DNA of 53,413 nucleotides from Georgenia satyanarayanai. Its GTDB lineage: Bacteria; Actinomycetota; Actinomycetes; Actinomycetales; Actinomycetaceae. The notes under the pieces were generated by a model. It did no database searches, was not told the DNA's origin, and saw nothing but the letters and a program-made list of their open reading frames with translations. The stretch covers positions 1 through 53,413 of the forward strand of contig NZ_VUKC01000021.1 in assembly GCF_009193135.1 (NCBI RefSeq), read 5' to 3'. The stretch's first letter is position 1. Each line of letters begins with the position of its first letter. Of this stretch, positions 52,339 to 53,413 are shown piece after piece. The position numbers and the translations under genes are program-made.

Positions 52339-53413
52339 GTGGCCGTGGAGGTGGTCGACGGCGCAGCGTCCGCCCCCGGGCGCGACCCGGTCGAGACGCT
52401 GAGGGCCTTGCTCGCTGCGGCGAGCGGGCTCGCGGGGAGGAGCTGGCACGAGGTCGAGGGCTACCGCCTCCACGAGGCCCTGGGCGTGCTGGTCCAGCTG
52501 GAGCGGGTCCTGACCGGAGCACAGGCGCAGGTCCTGGCCGTGATCGAGGCGAACGGGCTGTGGGCGCTGGACGGGCAGCGGACCTTTGCCGCCTGGTTAC
52601 GCACCCAGACCGATGGCACCGTGCAGGGTGCTTCCCGGCAGGTGCGCCAGGCGCGAGCGCTGCGGGACCTGCTGCCGCTGACGCGCACGGCCCTGCAGGA
52701 GGGGCGCCTGAGCGAGGAGCACGTCGGTGTGCTGGTCCGTGGGGCGATCACCACCAACCGGCAGCGGGCGCAGCTGTCCGACGAGGAGCTCGGTGAGGCG
52801 TTCCTCGTGGAGCAGGCTCAGCGGATGGATGCGGGGTCCTTCGCCAAGGTCGTGGACACCTGGGCGATCATGGCCGACCCGGAGGCCGCCGACCGGGGCT
52901 GGCGGGAGGAGGGGGCCAAGGAGCAGCTGACGCTCTCGCGCACGATGGACGGCTACCACCTCGCCGGGTGGCTGGACGAGCTGTCCGGGCAGACCGTGGA
53001 CACCGCCCTGCGGGCGCACATGGGCCGCAAGGCCACAGGCGATGAACGGACCCCGGCCCAGCGGCGGGCCGCCGCGCTGACGTCGCTGGCGCGCCAGTCT
53101 CTCGATGCTGGGGAGCAGGGCAAGGGTGCCCGCATCCGGCCCCACGTCACCGTCACCACCGACATCCAGACCCTGCGCGCCCTGGCGGCGGCCACGGGGT
53201 CACCGAAGCCGCCGGTCACCACCAGCGGGCGGGAGCACGAGCCGGGCGCCGAGCTCGGGTTCTGGGACGAGGCCTCCTTCACCGCCCCGGGCGGGCCACG
53301 CGACCCGGGGCAGGAGAGCGTCGACCCGTTCGTGCTGTCCCCCCAGGCGCGGGCCTGGATGGATGCCTGGCGGCCGGGTGACACCCACGTCATCTCCACC
53401 GCCATCGCCCCCC
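52339..53413 (+). CDS. DUF222/13E12-repeat family protein, C-terminus outside the window
   Basis: At least 358 residues, open to the window end. The DUF222 domain shows GRSWHEVEGYRLHEALGVLV, QAQVLAVIEANGLWALDGQR, TFAAWLRTQTDGTVQGASRQ, then VRQARALRDLLPLTRTALQE and RLSEEHVGVLVRG. A 13E12-like stretch ends with HVTVTTDIQTLRAL. This family usually ends in an HNH endonuclease domain, which would lie beyond the window. Members are multicopy in actinobacterial genomes and behave like selfish or mobile genes. GTG 52339 follows GAGGGGG; GTG 52345 is an alternative. Confidence 0.88.
   Translation, partial: MAVEVVDGAASAPGRDPVETLRALLAAASGLAGRSWHEVEGYRLHEALGVLVQLERVLTGAQAQVLAVIEANGLWALDGQRTFAAWLRTQTDGTVQGASRQVRQARALRDLLPLTRTALQEGRLSEEHVGVLVRGAITTNRQRAQLSDEELGEAFLVEQAQRMDAGSFAKVVDTWAIMADPEAADRGWREEGAKEQLTLSRTMDGYHLAGWLDELSGQTVDTALRAHMGRKATGDERTPAQRRAAALTSLARQSLDAGEQGKGARIRPHVTVTTDIQTLRALAAATGSPKPPVTTSGREHEPGAELGFWDEASFTAPGGPRDPGQESVDPFVLSPQARAWMDAWRPGDTHVISTAIAP

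Overview
The window is about 53 kb of very GC-rich DNA with dense, often overlapping genes (ATGA and GTGA junctions), many GTG starts and several promoters that abut the start codon. Gene content and order point to an actinomycete, most likely of the order Micrococcales. The run TPR protein, HAD phosphatase, small protein, tlyA, nadK, recN, steA, steB, pyrG, NUDIX matches the Rv1691-Rv1700 neighbourhood of Mycobacterium tuberculosis. The run proA, nadD, rsfS, phosphatase matches the Rv2427c-Rv2419c neighbourhood. No species is assigned.

Region by region. (1) 1-150: the 3' part of a 5S rRNA gene and a perfect terminator hairpin. (2) 190-16429: a long co-directional housekeeping block. It holds an RGG-repeat/TPR protein, a HAD phosphatase, an AzlCD amino-acid exporter, TlyA, NAD kinase, RecN, the SteA/SteB division pair, a MraY/WecA-like protein, MurJ, a glycosyltransferase, CTP synthase and a NUDIX hydrolase. 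(3) 16474-18218 (minus): heme A synthase and a DUF1361 membrane protein. (4) 18486-22951: proA, a tiny membrane protein, nadD, a proline-rich membrane protein, rsfS, a histidine phosphatase and tRNA-Ala(GGC) with its own promoter and terminator. (5) 23041-24106: a TfoX-N protein and a sirtuin.

(6) 24161-30203 is the first accessory locus of note. It holds a membrane histidine kinase, a membrane protein with a degenerate GGDEF domain, three exported proteins with SipW/TasA-type signal regions, a histidine-less Hpt-like protein, and a convergent, intact OmpR-type response regulator. A helically phased array of CTGAGG repeats stands before the exported-protein genes and takes the place of a -35 element. 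This looks like a self-contained sensory circuit controlling a surface-protein operon.

(7) 30269-37361: a fructosamine-kinase-like protein, an ArsR/SRPBCC pair with a palindromic operator over the start codon, a four-gene Mn/Zn/Fe-type ABC transporter, and an MFS transporter. (8) 37358-41955 (minus): a conserved hypothetical, a secreted serine hydrolase with a FIMAH-like C-terminus, and a PoxB-type pyruvate:quinone oxidoreductase.

(9) 41956-49444 is the second accessory locus. A 462-bp regulatory region holds a promoter, inverted repeats, a possible leaderless 31-codon leader ORF, an orphan perfect Shine-Dalgarno and a leader hairpin. It precedes a secreted multidomain PQQ-type sugar dehydrogenase, a Tat-exported TIM-barrel isomerase-like protein, a beta-helix/WxL-like surface protein and a DUF916-type membrane-anchored protein. 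(10) 49544-53413: a G-quadruplex-prone G-run array, a PAAR-repeat protein paired with a membrane protein carrying a coiled coil and Ig-like domains, a divergent LuxR-type regulator, a gene remnant, and the start of a DUF222/13E12-type protein cut by the window end.

All functional statements rest on reading motifs by eye. No database search was possible.
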